DNA of 58,117 nt from a bacterium (GTDB lineage Bacteria > Margulisbacteria > Marinamargulisbacteria > JAHFDA01): assembly GCA_023249225.1 (NCBI GenBank), contig JAHFDA010000012.1:1-58117 (forward strand), given 5' to 3'. This document shows positions 1 to 9,858 of this stretch, piece after piece. Numbering within the stretch: the first letter of the stretch is position 1; every line of letters starts with the position of its first letter. The translations under genes and the position numbers were made by a program. A model generated the notes under the pieces. That model did no database searches, was not told the DNA's origin, and saw only the letters and a list, made by a program, of their open reading frames with translations.

Positions 1-2
1 GG

Positions 3-1202
3 ACCGTAAAAAAATATATCGGAATCCAGTTATATCAAAAAACGCTGGGTGTGGTAGGACTTGGAAAGATCGGTCGACGCGTGGCGGGATATGCCCGGCA
101 CTTTGGCATGCGGGTTTTGGCTTATGATCCCTTTGTGCCTGATGACATGATGGCCGATATGAAATTTGAAAAAGCCGACCTTGACCGTATTTTTTTAGAA
201 TCCGATTTTATCACCCTGCACGTTCCTAAAACGGACGAAACCCAAAACCTGGTCAGTGCCCAGACCCTGTCTAAAATGAAACCGGGTTGCCGAATTATCA
301 ACTGCGCACGCGGCGGAATTATTCATGAGCAAGACTTGCTTGAAGCCATTGAACGCAAACATATTGCCGGAGCGGCCATTGATGTTTTTGATAAAGAACC
401 CAACACCGAATCTCCCCTGATATTTAATCCGGATGTGATTGCCACACCACACCTTGGGGCTTCAACCGAAGAAGCGCAAGTGCTTGTGGCGATGGATGTC
501 GCTGCCGATATTGTGCGTATGTTGCACGGTGAACCTGCGCAAAACGCAGTCAACCTGCCACTGCTGCGTCCTGAAATTGTCAGACCGGTGGCGGCTTACT
601 TAAAATTGTCCGAAAAATTAGGTTTGTTTGTGAGCCAGCTTTTTGACGAGGCTGCCACCCAAGTCGAAGTTAAATATCATGGCGAGCTGGCCACCCACGA
701 TGTCTCTCCGCTGACGCTGGCGTTTTTAAAAGGTTTTTTAACTCCCCATGTGGGAGACCGTGTCAATTACGTCAATGCTTCGTTGATTGCCAAGGAACGT
801 GGTATTGCCCTGAACGAGATCAGATATGAGGGCCCCAGCGATTACGTTAATTTGATCAGCGTCAAGGCGCAGGGTCAACGACAGTCGCATACGGCAGCGG
901 GCACCAAAAGCGCTGTTTTTGGAGAAACCATTGTCAATGTAGACGGCTTTAAGCTTAATGCTTTGTGTGAAGGCCTGTTGCTGGTCGTACCTAACCGCGA
1001 TGTCCCAGGCATGGTGGCCAAAATTGCTACCTATTTAGGCAACAAAAATATCAACATTGCCGGCATGACCGTGGGTCGCGAACGTATCAAAGGTGAAGCC
1101 CGCATGATCCTGAATGTGGATGATCCCGTATTAAAAGAAGACCTTGATGCCATTGGCCGTTTTGAAAATATCCTCGGTCCGCTCCGGCAGATCAAGCTTT
1201 AG
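3..1202 (+). CDS. serA: D-3-phosphoglycerate dehydrogenase (5'-truncated)
   Basis: This enzyme oxidises 3-phosphoglycerate to 3-phosphohydroxypyruvate with NAD+, the first step of serine synthesis. The reading frame is open to the left edge of the window, so the N-terminal part of the substrate domain is missing. Visible parts are the Rossmann nucleotide-binding motif GLGKIG just after the edge and the dehydrogenase catalytic residues: Arg in NCARGGI, Glu in DVFDKEP and His in ATPHLGAST. An intervening regulatory domain and a C-terminal ACT domain (from about VPNRDVPGMVAKI) follow, so this is the long form that may be feedback-regulated by serine. An internal GTG at base 51 is not the start, because homologous sequence continues upstream of it. 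Serine or phosphoserine made here could feed the cysteine synthase gene near 54 kb, which is an inference. Confidence 0.95.
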   Translation, partial: TVKKYIGIQLYQKTLGVVGLGKIGRRVAGYARHFGMRVLAYDPFVPDDMMADMKFEKADLDRIFLESDFITLHVPKTDETQNLVSAQTLSKMKPGCRIINCARGGIIHEQDLLEAIERKHIAGAAIDVFDKEPNTESPLIFNPDVIATPHLGASTEEAQVLVAMDVAADIVRMLHGEPAQNAVNLPLLRPEIVRPVAAYLKLSEKLGLFVSQLFDEAATQVEVKYHGELATHDVSPLTLAFLKGFLTPHVGDRVNYVNASLIAKERGIALNEIRYEGPSDYVNLISVKAQGQRQSHTAAGTKSAVFGETIVNVDGFKLNALCEGLLLVVPNRDVPGMVAKIATYLGNKNINIAGMTVGRERIKGEARMILNVDDPVLKEDLDAIGRFENILGPLRQIKL

Positions 1203-1251
1203 TCCGATTTAGCACTTTAGGAGTCAGGCAGACCTCGTTAATATAAAGGTA

Positions 1252-3723
1252 GTGCTAAAACGCTGTTTAGGCGTCGGGGTGGTGGTATGCCTTTTGGGCG
1301 GATTTTCGACGCTTGCCTTGGCCGCCCGTGGACCCCAAGAGGTCAATGCCACCGTAAAGATTTTTGACGTTCCCGTGGTGTTGCAGTCCCCGGCAGTCGT
1401 GATTGACGAGCACCTGTATGTTCCACTGCGTGATGTAGCCGTGCCCATGCAACTAGAGGTGTTCTTCGACAAACGCGCTGATGAATATACCGTCAAGCGT
1501 TATCCGGATCAACGCTGGATGGTATTTTCGGTTGCGGCACGTGAAATTCTAGTCAACGACAGCCAGGCCTTGATGGCCGTACCGCCGTTGGAGTACGCCG
1601 GAAGAGTCTATGTGCCGCTGGGGCAGTTTGCCTGGTTATTTGGATTAACCATGCGTCACGACAAGCAAGGGCACTATGTTGTATCAAATCGGTTGGTACA
1701 GATTTCGGTGGAAAAAGACCACTTGGTGTTTGAAACCAGCAGTCCTATGGATCCAGAATCGTGGTTTCATCAGGAGCAATCACAACTGATCGTGGATTTT
1801 CCGCACACCGTATTGGTTGGCAATAACCGGGTGATCAAAGGTGCAGGCGCTTTGGGCAAGGTCTTTGTTGCCCAGAACCAGTTGTTACCCGATCTCACCC
1901 GCATCAGCATCAAACTGGGATCGTATGAAGGCCACCGGGTCGTGACCGAAAACGCGCACAAGCGATGGACCCTGTACCTTGGCAAGGTTCCGGTGATGCC
2001 TGCCAAAACACCCGACCTTCAAATTGCTGAAACGCAGGAGACCACCTCTCAAGTGCTGGCCTCGACCGGCCGGTATCAAGAATCCACCATGTTGGTGTTA
2101 TGGCTGCCCCACTTGGCCTCACAGGCGCAGATTCGCTTTCGCGTGAAGCAACAGGAGGTTGCTAAAGAGCCTCCGCACTATGATGGGGAAACGCTTATGT
2201 TTCCGGCGGGAGCCGTGTTAAGTGCCCTTGGATATTCAGTCTATTACGATCACGGTCACCACAGCACCGAGATCACTCGCGGAAGCGGCCGCACCTATTC
2301 GATACGTGACGGCAGCAGCGAACTGCTTATTCACGAGGCCCGGCAATTGGATCGGCGTCTGGACCTGGGAATCAAAGCGCAGTCCGTAGGCAACGAAACC
2401 TATTTGCCACTGGTGCCTTTGTTCCGCGTATTGGGTGAGGGTGCCAAATGGGATGCACAAAACTACACGATACAGATTAATCCGGTGATCCACGAAATGC
2501 TGCTCGAAGACCGTCAGGGCAGGTTGCAGATCAGCGCTTTGGCCGAAAGCGAGCTTGATGCCGGCCAGGCTGGCCAGGCCAGGCAACCCGAACGTTTGTT
2601 TGTGGACATTCCCAACGCTTATGTGGATGTTCCTAAAACCTCGTTTGAGGTAGATCTTCCGCATATAAGCGCCGTGCGTATTGCACAGTTTGACCCCACC
2701 ACCGTCCGTCTGGCAGTGACTTTAAGGCGCGATATTTCTTATGCCCTGCATCAGGATCAATCAAAAACCGTTCAGACTCTGCAGTTTGTGCCTTGGGTAG
2801 AGCGGGTGGCCCTTTCAGGTGATGCGCAAAACAGCCGACTGGTGATCGAAGGTACCGGACAAGTACCTTATGTTTTTACCGAGCTGCAAGCGCCACGCCG
2901 CTATGCCTTTGATTTTCCGGGTGTCCTGATGAAAACCGAGGGGGTCGAACTGACCGCCAATGATTTGGTACAGGGCGCTGAAGTCAGTCAATGGAGCGTC
3001 GATCCGTATATTGGGCGCCTGATTTTGACGGTGGGTCCGCAAGCTCGCATTGTTCGCGATCTCACGCAGGCCCGTTTGACCTTTATGGTTTCACGCGCGC
3101 CCGACGAACAGGGCGTGGTTGCCTCCGCCCCGAAAAGTGCTGATCCCCGGCGCACAAAAGCGCCTTCGCCGCTTAACGGAAAACGCATTGTGATCGAGGC
3201 TGGCCATGGAGGTATGGATCCGGGTTCAGTCGGCCGACGTGGAACTTTTGAAAGCAATGTGACGCTTGCCACGGCACTGTATCTTAAGGAACTCCTTGAG
3301 TCTGAAGGCGCACGGGTTTTGCTCCCGCGCCAGGATGATCGTTTTATGAGCCTCTCACAACGCGTGTCGTATTCAAACCGTCTGATGGCAGATGCGTTTA
3401 TTTCTGTGCATTACAACAGCCACGATCATACGACCCTGCGGGGAACCGAAACCTTTTATTACAAGGGGGTCGATTACGGATTGGCGCGCGCCGTTCACCG
3501 CAGCATGCTCAAAGAACTTAAATTGCCTGACAACGGAATTCGCAAAGCGGGATTTTATGTGCTGAATCATACCCGTGCGCCCGCCGTATGCGTGGAGCCC
3601 GCTTATCTGTCGAATTTACACGAAGAAAGTCTGATTCGCAGGCCTGGATTTCAACGCCAGGTCGCCCAGGCGGTGGTGGTCGGACTGAAGGATTATTATA
3701 AAAGTTTAACCGCCAGCCGGTAG
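1252..3723 (+). CDS. N-acetylmuramoyl-L-alanine amidase with stalk and AMIN-like domains
   Basis: This is a predicted exported peptidoglycan hydrolase that cleaves the bond between N-acetylmuramic acid and L-alanine. It starts at a GTG and has a signal peptide (hydrophobic stretch ending near ALAA). Next comes a copper-amine-oxidase-like stalk domain (about residues 45-145), an AMIN-like segment (about 150-240), a second stalk-like domain (about 300-420) and further AMIN-like strands (about 480-620). The Amidase_3 catalytic domain occupies about residues 642-815. Its zinc-site residues are the His in EAGHGG, the Glu in GTFESN and the His in SVHYNSH, and the catalytic Glu is in CVEPAYLSN. The protein is much longer than a typical AmiC because of the doubled N-terminal modules, which probably bind the wall or an envelope partner. 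Confidence 0.93.
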   Translation: MLKRCLGVGVVVCLLGGFSTLALAARGPQEVNATVKIFDVPVVLQSPAVVIDEHLYVPLRDVAVPMQLEVFFDKRADEYTVKRYPDQRWMVFSVAAREILVNDSQALMAVPPLEYAGRVYVPLGQFAWLFGLTMRHDKQGHYVVSNRLVQISVEKDHLVFETSSPMDPESWFHQEQSQLIVDFPHTVLVGNNRVIKGAGALGKVFVAQNQLLPDLTRISIKLGSYEGHRVVTENAHKRWTLYLGKVPVMPAKTPDLQIAETQETTSQVLASTGRYQESTMLVLWLPHLASQAQIRFRVKQQEVAKEPPHYDGETLMFPAGAVLSALGYSVYYDHGHHSTEITRGSGRTYSIRDGSSELLIHEARQLDRRLDLGIKAQSVGNETYLPLVPLFRVLGEGAKWDAQNYTIQINPVIHEMLLEDRQGRLQISALAESELDAGQAGQARQPERLFVDIPNAYVDVPKTSFEVDLPHISAVRIAQFDPTTVRLAVTLRRDISYALHQDQSKTVQTLQFVPWVERVALSGDAQNSRLVIEGTGQVPYVFTELQAPRRYAFDFPGVLMKTEGVELTANDLVQGAEVSQWSVDPYIGRLILTVGPQARIVRDLTQARLTFMVSRAPDEQGVVASAPKSADPRRTKAPSPLNGKRIVIEAGHGGMDPGSVGRRGTFESNVTLATALYLKELLESEGARVLLPRQDDRFMSLSQRVSYSNRLMADAFISVHYNSHDHTTLRGTETFYYKGVDYGLARAVHRSMLKELKLPDNGIRKAGFYVLNHTRAPAVCVEPAYLSNLHEESLIRRPGFQRQVAQAVVVGLKDYYKSLTASR

Positions 3724-3776
3724 GGGAATGAGCGTCCCAGACAATCCTCTATAATGAAAAACATGGGGCTTAGGCT

Positions 3777-5069
3777 ATGAATCAGATCTCGGAACGCTTG
3801 GCGGTGATCGAGGGGGTACGCACGCCTTTTGCAAAAGCAGGCGGAGAGCTTAAAGACTTGGCAGCCCAAGACTTGGGGCAGGTCGCTTTTTCCGAGGCCT
3901 TGTCACGATCCGGAATCGCGGCCAAAGAAATCGACGAAGTCATTGTAGGTTGCGTGGGTCAGCCGGCCGAAGCCATGAATATTGCCCGCGTGATTGCGCT
4001 TTATTGCGGGCTTGATCAACAAGTGCCTGCCGTCACCGTGCATCGCAATTGCGCCTCGGGCATGGAGTCGATTACCTCGGGCTGGGAAAAAATCCGTGCC
4101 GGACAGGCACGCATTGTGCTTGCCGGTGGTGCCGAATCGATGAGCAATTTACCCTTGCTGTATGGCCGTGAAATGACGGCTTTGTTTGCCGACCTTAGCC
4201 GCAGCAAGTCTTTGTTACAAACCTTAAAAGTCTTAAGCCGCTTTCGTTTGCGCTTTCTTAAACCAATCATTGGCGTGCAACTTGGCCTGACCGACCCCGT
4301 CAGCGGCATGATCATGGGCGATACGGCCGAAGTTTTGGCCCGCGAATTTCATATCAGCCGCCAGGATCAAGATGCCTATGCACTCGAAAGCCACCAAAAA
4401 GCTTGTGCGGCGGCCCCACGTCTTAAAGAAGAAATCGTGCCGGTGCCTCTGCCTCCCAAGTACACCCAAGTGCTGACAAAGGATATGGGCCCGCGTGACA
4501 ACCAGTCTATGGAAGCCCTGCAAAAGCTGAAGCCTTTTTTCGACCGCCATAATGGCACCGTCACGGTAGGCAACGCCTGCCCCATTACCGATGGCGCGGC
4601 GGCCGTGGTATTGATGTCTGAAAGCCAGGCGCGTGACATGGGGTTGGCCCCTCTGGGTTACGTGCGCGCCTACGCCTATGCCGGGCTTGATCCGGCGCGG
4701 ATGGGTCTTGGGCCGGTCTATGCGACCCACAAAATGTTGCGCAGCACCGGTTTTCGCTTAAAAGATTTTGACCTTGTTGAAGTCAACGAAGCCTTTGCAG
4801 CCCAGGTATTGGCCTGTGAAAAAGCCTTTGGTTCTGAAAGTTTTAGCAAGGAGCATCTGGGCCTGCTTGGGTCGCTTGGCTCACTTGATATGCGCAAGGT
4901 GAACGTCAACGGAGGGGCGATTGCCCTGGGACATCCGGTGGGCACGACGGGTACACGACTGGTACTGACTTTACTTAAGGAACTAGGCCGAAGGGGTTTG
5001 CAACACGGTCTTGCCACGCTGTGTGTCGGCGGAGGACAAGGGGCAGCCTTGCATTTGGAAAAAATATGA
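3777..5069 (+). CDS. fadI: Acetyl-CoA acyltransferase (3-ketoacyl-CoA thiolase, FadI type)
   Basis: This thiolase cleaves 3-ketoacyl-CoA with CoA in the last step of beta-oxidation. The nucleophilic cysteine is Cys92 in HRNCASGME. The C-terminal acid-base motifs are GHPVGTTG and CVGGGQGAA. At 430 residues, with a long loop around residues 130-180, it matches the larger trifunctional-complex (FadI/HADHB-like) thiolases rather than short biosynthetic ones. It is followed after 27 bases by the FadJ-type gene, its expected complex partner. A TATAAT sequence at 3750-3755 lies 21 bases before the start and could be the operon promoter's -10 box, but no good -35 is visible. Confidence 0.93.
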   Translation: MNQISERLAVIEGVRTPFAKAGGELKDLAAQDLGQVAFSEALSRSGIAAKEIDEVIVGCVGQPAEAMNIARVIALYCGLDQQVPAVTVHRNCASGMESITSGWEKIRAGQARIVLAGGAESMSNLPLLYGREMTALFADLSRSKSLLQTLKVLSRFRLRFLKPIIGVQLGLTDPVSGMIMGDTAEVLAREFHISRQDQDAYALESHQKACAAAPRLKEEIVPVPLPPKYTQVLTKDMGPRDNQSMEALQKLKPFFDRHNGTVTVGNACPITDGAAAVVLMSESQARDMGLAPLGYVRAYAYAGLDPARMGLGPVYATHKMLRSTGFRLKDFDLVEVNEAFAAQVLACEKAFGSESFSKEHLGLLGSLGSLDMRKVNVNGGAIALGHPVGTTGTRLVLTLLKELGRRGLQHGLATLCVGGGQGAALHLEKI

Positions 5070-5096
5070 ACATCAACATGTCAGAGGCGGGAAGTC

Positions 5097-7292
5097 ATGG
5101 ATAAGGCATTTTTTGTAGAGAGTATCGGTGGCGACATTGGGGTGATTTATTTTGATTTGCCCCATGAAAAAATCAATAAGTTATCAACACCCGTCATGGA
5201 CGAGCTGTCGCAGTTGCTGGACGACATTCGCAAGCAAAGTGCTTGGAAGGCCGTTATTTTTGCCAGCCGCAAGCCTGGAATTTTTATTGCTGGCGCAGAC
5301 ATTAAGGAAATTGAAGATGTCAGTGACGCGGAGCAAGGTTATCGCTTGGCCTGCCGTGGACAGGCGGTTTTTCAGAAAGTGGCCGATCTGCCGTACCTCA
5401 CCGTGGCGGCCATTGACGGAGCCTGTTTGGGCGGTGGCCTGGAGTTTGCCCTGGCTTGCCGTTTTAGAGTCGTAAGCGACCACGAAAAAACCAGCCTGGG
5501 CCTGCCAGAAACCAAGTTGGGCATCATTCCCGGTTTCGGTGGCACCCAGCGCTTGCCCAAGGTGGTGGGTCTGCCAAAAGCGCTTGAAATGATCACCAGC
5601 GGCAGCACGGTCGATGGGCCCAAGGCGTATAAGATTGGCCTCGCCGATGAAATGGCGCATTCGGCCAACCTGCTTGATAAAGCAGTGCAACTGGTGCGTC
5701 ACGTGCAAAAGTTTGGTAGTAAAAAGTACCTGCGTCGGCGGGGCACGCGGGGGCCGCTCAAATGGCTTGAACGCACCCCGGGCTTGCGTGAGATCATGTT
5801 TAGTCAGGCACGGAAGGCAGTGCTTAAACTGTCCAAGGGGCAATACCCCGCACCGCTCAAGGCCATTGTCGCTATTCAGGCCGGTGCCAACGCTATTTTT
5901 CCGGCCAGGGCTTACGAAAAAGAGGCGCGTATCATTGGCGAACTGATTCCCTCGCCGATTTGCAAGAACCTCATACACCTTTTTTACCTGACAGAGGCTG
6001 CCAAAAAAGATAATGGTCTTGCGCTCGGAACCCTGGCTCCTCCGGCCAAACCACTCCAGCGTGTTGGGGTTTTAGGTGCCGGGGTCATGGGCGGAGGTAT
6101 TGCCTGGCTGCTGGCCCACAAGGACGTTTTTGTGCAGCTTAAAGATATTCAAGAAAAGGCCTTGCAGACAGGTCTGGCCCATGCCGCTGACTTGTTTGAA
6201 AAACGCTTGAAACAGCGCCGCATGACTGCCGATGCGTTTAAACGCGCCATGTTACGTATTCGCGCAACGCTCGATTACAACGCCTTTCATTCGCTCGATG
6301 CGGTCATTGAAGCCGTGGTCGAGGACATGAAAATCAAAAAGGCAGTGCTGCGGGACGTGGAGAAATCAGTTTCGCCCCAGGCCATTATCGCCAGCAATAC
6401 GTCGTCGTTATCGATCAGTGAAATGGCCAGCGCCCTGCGTTTTCCGGAACGTTTCGGGGGCTTTCACTTTTTTAATCCGGTGCATCGCATGCCGCTTATC
6501 GAAGTGATCTATGGCAAGCAGACCAGTCCGGAAACGCTTGTGGCGCTTATGGATTTTGCGCGTAAACTGGGCAAAACGCCTGTGCCCGTCAAGGATGGAC
6601 CTGGTTTTTTAGTCAACCGCTTGTTGGTGCCCTATATGAACGAGGCTGCGCTGATCTTGCAAGAAGGCGGCGCAGAAGCTGCTGCCCTCGATGAGATGGT
6701 CGCCGAGTTTGGCATGCCCATGGGACCGTTGACGTTGATTGACGAAATTGGCATAGACGTTGGCTACAAGGTCATTGACATCCTTTATCACCAGCTTGGT
6801 GAACGCATGAAACCGGCGCAATTGGTATTTGATGTCTACTCGGCAGGCTGGCTCGGAAAAAAATCTGGCCAGGGTTTTTATGTAAACCATGGATCTCGGC
6901 CAACGCTTAACCAGGGGTTGGAGGCGCTGATCGAAAAAACCCGTTTGGCCCTTAATCTTAAACCCAAACGTATTCCCAGCGAGGATGCCTTTGACCGCAT
7001 GATTCTGCCCATGATCAACGAGGGCGCCCGCTGCCTGGAAGAAGGTATTGTGCGCCATGCGGGTGATGCCGACCTTGCCATGGTCTTTGGCACCGGTTTT
7101 CCGGCCTTTAGGGGTGGTTTGCTGCGTTACGCCGACAGCCGGGGCGTGGCTGCGCTGGTGGATCGCTTGCATTATCTGCGGCAGAACTATGGCGACCGTT
7201 TTCGCCCTTGTGCCTACCTTGAGCGCCTGAAAACTGAAAACAAGGGTTTTTACGAGCTTGCTAAGGAACGTGCCCATGCGTCCGCCGTTTGA
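5097..7292 (+). CDS. fadJ: Enoyl-CoA hydratase / 3-hydroxyacyl-CoA dehydrogenase (FadJ type)
   Basis: This is a bifunctional beta-oxidation enzyme. The N-terminal crotonase domain (about residues 1-190) hydrates enoyl-CoA; it shows the oxyanion-hole motifs IAGADI and DGACLGGG. The dehydrogenase NAD-binding domain starts near residue 320 with GVLGAGVMGGGIA. The C-terminal domain includes the conserved FHFFNPVHRMPLIEV and PGFLVNR segments. The length of 731 residues is normal for FadJ/FadB or mitochondrial alpha-subunit homologues. The end of the gene overlaps the acyl-CoA ligase start by 17 bases, so the two are probably translated together. Confidence 0.95.
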   Translation: MDKAFFVESIGGDIGVIYFDLPHEKINKLSTPVMDELSQLLDDIRKQSAWKAVIFASRKPGIFIAGADIKEIEDVSDAEQGYRLACRGQAVFQKVADLPYLTVAAIDGACLGGGLEFALACRFRVVSDHEKTSLGLPETKLGIIPGFGGTQRLPKVVGLPKALEMITSGSTVDGPKAYKIGLADEMAHSANLLDKAVQLVRHVQKFGSKKYLRRRGTRGPLKWLERTPGLREIMFSQARKAVLKLSKGQYPAPLKAIVAIQAGANAIFPARAYEKEARIIGELIPSPICKNLIHLFYLTEAAKKDNGLALGTLAPPAKPLQRVGVLGAGVMGGGIAWLLAHKDVFVQLKDIQEKALQTGLAHAADLFEKRLKQRRMTADAFKRAMLRIRATLDYNAFHSLDAVIEAVVEDMKIKKAVLRDVEKSVSPQAIIASNTSSLSISEMASALRFPERFGGFHFFNPVHRMPLIEVIYGKQTSPETLVALMDFARKLGKTPVPVKDGPGFLVNRLLVPYMNEAALILQEGGAEAAALDEMVAEFGMPMGPLTLIDEIGIDVGYKVIDILYHQLGERMKPAQLVFDVYSAGWLGKKSGQGFYVNHGSRPTLNQGLEALIEKTRLALNLKPKRIPSEDAFDRMILPMINEGARCLEEGIVRHAGDADLAMVFGTGFPAFRGGLLRYADSRGVAALVDRLHYLRQNYGDRFRPCAYLERLKTENKGFYELAKERAHASAV

Positions 7293-9087
7293 TACCTATA
7301 CACTGCCTAAACTGTTTTTAAAAACGGTCGAACGCATACCCGATCGGCCCGCGCTGGGTTGGAAACATGGCTCCACGTGGGAAAGCATGCCCTATCGCGA
7401 GCTTGCTCAAAAAGTAAGCCAGCGCGTGCAGGTTTTACAAAAGCTGGATCTGAAAGTCGGGGACCGGGTAGCCTTACTTTCAGAAAACCGCCCTGAATGG
7501 GCCTTTATGGATCTGGCCATGCAGTGCCTGGGTCTGATTAACGTGCCGCTGTACTTTACCTTGAGCACAGCGCAAATTAAGGTTTTGGTAGAACATTCAG
7601 GCGCTGCGGTCATTTTGGTCTCGGGCGGAGAACTCTTACACAAGGTGCTTTCGGTACTGGGAGAATTGCCTGGCGTAAAAAAGGTGCTGCATTTTGATGC
7701 CTTGCTGGATCCACCGCTTGGAAAACCTGTAACCCATCTGGATGTTTTACTTAAAGACACTCCGGCCAAAGATCTGTCTTTTTTAGAAGAAGTCAGTCGT
7801 TCCGTTAAGCCAGACATGTGCGCCAGTATTGTATACACCTCGGGAACCACCGGAAATCCCAAGGGCGTGATGCTGTCGCACCAAAATTTTTGCAGCAATG
7901 TCGACGCATGCATCGAGGCGCTGCCCCTGAACGAGCAGGATCGGGTGCTTTCGTTTTTGCCACTGTCACATGTCTTTGAGCGCACCTGCGGTTACTACGT
8001 TATTCTTGCAATCGGTGGTGCAATCTATTATGCCGAAACCATGGAAAAAGTGGCCGACAATATGGGTGAGGTGCATCCCACGGCCGTGATAAGCGTTCCA
8101 CGGCTTTACGAAAAAATGCATGCTGCCATTTTAGAAAAGGTCGAAGCCGCCGGAAGGCGTCCGTTGTTTGATTGGGCCCTGGCCAAGGGAAAGGCCCTGC
8201 TCGATAGCCCTGCGCCATCACCGTGGTTAAAGTTTCAGTATAAAATTGCCGAAAAACTGGTTTTCTCCAAGCTTAAAAAACGTACCGGCGGCAAGCTGCG
8301 CTTTTTTGTCAGTGGCGGTGCCGCACTGCAAAAACACCTGGGAGAATTTTTTAAATACGCTGGCCTAGATATCATTGAAGGTTACGGACTTACCGAGTCT
8401 GCGCCCGTCATCTGTTGCAACCGTTTTGGAAAGATTAAATTTGGGTCAATCGGCCTGCCGCTGTTTAACTTAGAAGTCGATATCAAAGCCGATGGCGAAC
8501 TGTGCGTCAAAGGCCCTAGCGTCATGCTGGGGTATTACCAAAACCTGGCAGCCACGCATGAAGTGTTGGGCGCTGACGGATGGTTACATACCGGTGATCT
8601 GGCCAAGATGGATCAGGACGGATACCTTTGGATCACAGGCCGCAAAAAGCAGATTTTGGTACTAAGCAACGGTAAAAACATATCCCCCGAACCGATTGAA
8701 GCCGCCGTCGCAAGCAGCCGTTTTTTTGAACAGGTCTTGCTTCTGGGGGATGATCGTAATTATGTGGTGGTCGTGGCTGTTGCGGCAGAAAATTATTTAA
8801 GAACAAGAGCAAAAGAAATTGGGGTCAATGGATCAGCACTTCACGATTACCTGTCGAATGTGACGATTCAAAATTTACTTCTCAAAGAAGTTCATGACAT
8901 TTGCAAGGATTTTGCGCGTTTTGAACAACCTAAACGTCTGCTTTTACGATCTCGCTTGTTTGCCATCGAGGAGGGCACGCTGACCCCTTCGCTAAAAGTA
9001 ATCCGCGGAAAGGTATTGACGCTGCTTAAATCAGACATTGAACAGCTTTATAAAGGGGACAAGGACGTCCTAGTGGCTGACAGCTAG
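7276..9087 (+). CDS. fadD: Long-chain fatty-acid--CoA ligase (AMP-forming)
   Basis: This ligase activates fatty acids to acyl-CoA with ATP. The P-loop-like AMP-binding signature YTSGTTGNPKGVML lies near residue 185. Further motifs are GYGLTESAP and the hinge region GWLHTGDLA followed by ITGRKKQILVLSNGKNISP. The C-terminal extension resembles the long-chain (FAA1-like) class. I chose the ATG at 7276 because an AAGGAA ribosome-binding sequence lies 7 bases upstream; a TTG at 7258 is in frame but would overlap the previous gene more. In the operon it supplies the acyl-CoA used by the FadI/FadJ pair. Confidence 0.92.
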   Translation: MRPPFDTYTLPKLFLKTVERIPDRPALGWKHGSTWESMPYRELAQKVSQRVQVLQKLDLKVGDRVALLSENRPEWAFMDLAMQCLGLINVPLYFTLSTAQIKVLVEHSGAAVILVSGGELLHKVLSVLGELPGVKKVLHFDALLDPPLGKPVTHLDVLLKDTPAKDLSFLEEVSRSVKPDMCASIVYTSGTTGNPKGVMLSHQNFCSNVDACIEALPLNEQDRVLSFLPLSHVFERTCGYYVILAIGGAIYYAETMEKVADNMGEVHPTAVISVPRLYEKMHAAILEKVEAAGRRPLFDWALAKGKALLDSPAPSPWLKFQYKIAEKLVFSKLKKRTGGKLRFFVSGGAALQKHLGEFFKYAGLDIIEGYGLTESAPVICCNRFGKIKFGSIGLPLFNLEVDIKADGELCVKGPSVMLGYYQNLAATHEVLGADGWLHTGDLAKMDQDGYLWITGRKKQILVLSNGKNISPEPIEAAVASSRFFEQVLLLGDDRNYVVVVAVAAENYLRTRAKEIGVNGSALHDYLSNVTIQNLLLKEVHDICKDFARFEQPKRLLLRSRLFAIEEGTLTPSLKVIRGKVLTLLKSDIEQLYKGDKDVLVADS

Positions 9088-9096
9088 AGACGCCTG

Positions 9097-9858
9097 GTGA
9101 ACATATGGGTTTGCGTCAAACAGGTGCCCGATACCGACAGTGTTCTGTTTCCTCAAGGCAGCGACATCGACCGCTCCCGTCTGCCCTATGTAATCAATCC
9201 CTATGATGAATTTTCGATTGAGGAAGCCTTAAAAATCAGGGAGCAGTTTCCGGGCACAGTCGTTACGCTGCTGACAGTGGGCCCTTTAAGGGTTGAAGAA
9301 GCTCTCCGACATGGCCTGGCAATGGGAGCCGATGTGGCACTACGCATTTGTCTGGAGCAGGAGAGCCTTGATCCTCTGGTGGTGGCCCGACTATTAGCGG
9401 CTGTCTTAAAACAGCGGACAGTGGATCTGGTATTTTGCGGCAAACAAGCCGTAGACGACGACAGCGCGTTGGTCGGTGCTGCCCTGGCAGGAATTTTAAA
9501 CTGGCCACACGTTAGCGTGGTACGCAAGGTGACGGCAGAGGAAAAAATTGTTGTGGCAGAAAAAGAAACCGATGGCGGGGTAGAAATTGATGAAGTGCAG
9601 TATCCCGCCGTACTGACCACGCAACTGGGACTTAACCAACCGCGTTTTGCCAGCCTACCCGGAAAATTGCGCGCCAAGAAAGTGCTCATCGAGCAAGTGG
9701 ACGCCACCCGTCTGGGTGTAGATTTAACCCCTACCGTAAACGTTGAACGTTTGGATCTGCCGCCACAACGTTTGGCCGGTCGTATGCTAGCGGGTTCTGC
9801 CGTTACGCAGGTTCAAACATTGCTGGACGCATTGCGGCAGAAAAAACTGCTGCCATGA
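9097..9858 (+). CDS. etfB: Electron transfer flavoprotein beta subunit
   Basis: This is the small ETF subunit, which binds AMP and works with EtfA to accept electrons from acyl-CoA dehydrogenases. Typical family sequence starts right after the GTG start (NIWVCVKQVPDTDS). It includes NPYDEFSIEEALKI, CGKQAVDDDSA and the signature TTQLGLNQPRFASLPG with its LR loop. The length of 253 residues is normal. It starts 9 bases after the ligase stop and overlaps etfA by 4 bases, so the whole block is one transcription unit. The acyl-CoA dehydrogenase and the ETF:quinone oxidoreductase it should partner are not in the window. Confidence 0.96.
   Translation: MNIWVCVKQVPDTDSVLFPQGSDIDRSRLPYVINPYDEFSIEEALKIREQFPGTVVTLLTVGPLRVEEALRHGLAMGADVALRICLEQESLDPLVVARLLAAVLKQRTVDLVFCGKQAVDDDSALVGAALAGILNWPHVSVVRKVTAEEKIVVAEKETDGGVEIDEVQYPAVLTTQLGLNQPRFASLPGKLRAKKVLIEQVDATRLGVDLTPTVNVERLDLPPQRLAGRMLAGSAVTQVQTLLDALRQKKLLP

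Noticed and set aside
195-553. Antisense open frames in serA
   Set aside because: They overlap the strong serA frame and have no family-like sequence.
5184-5978. Long minus-strand open frame inside fadJ (264 codons)
   Set aside because: It mirrors the codon pattern of fadJ, has no ribosome-binding site and no recognisable domain.
6609-7277. Minus-strand frame of 222 codons at the end of fadJ
   Set aside because: Antisense to conserved FadJ sequence; a coding shadow.
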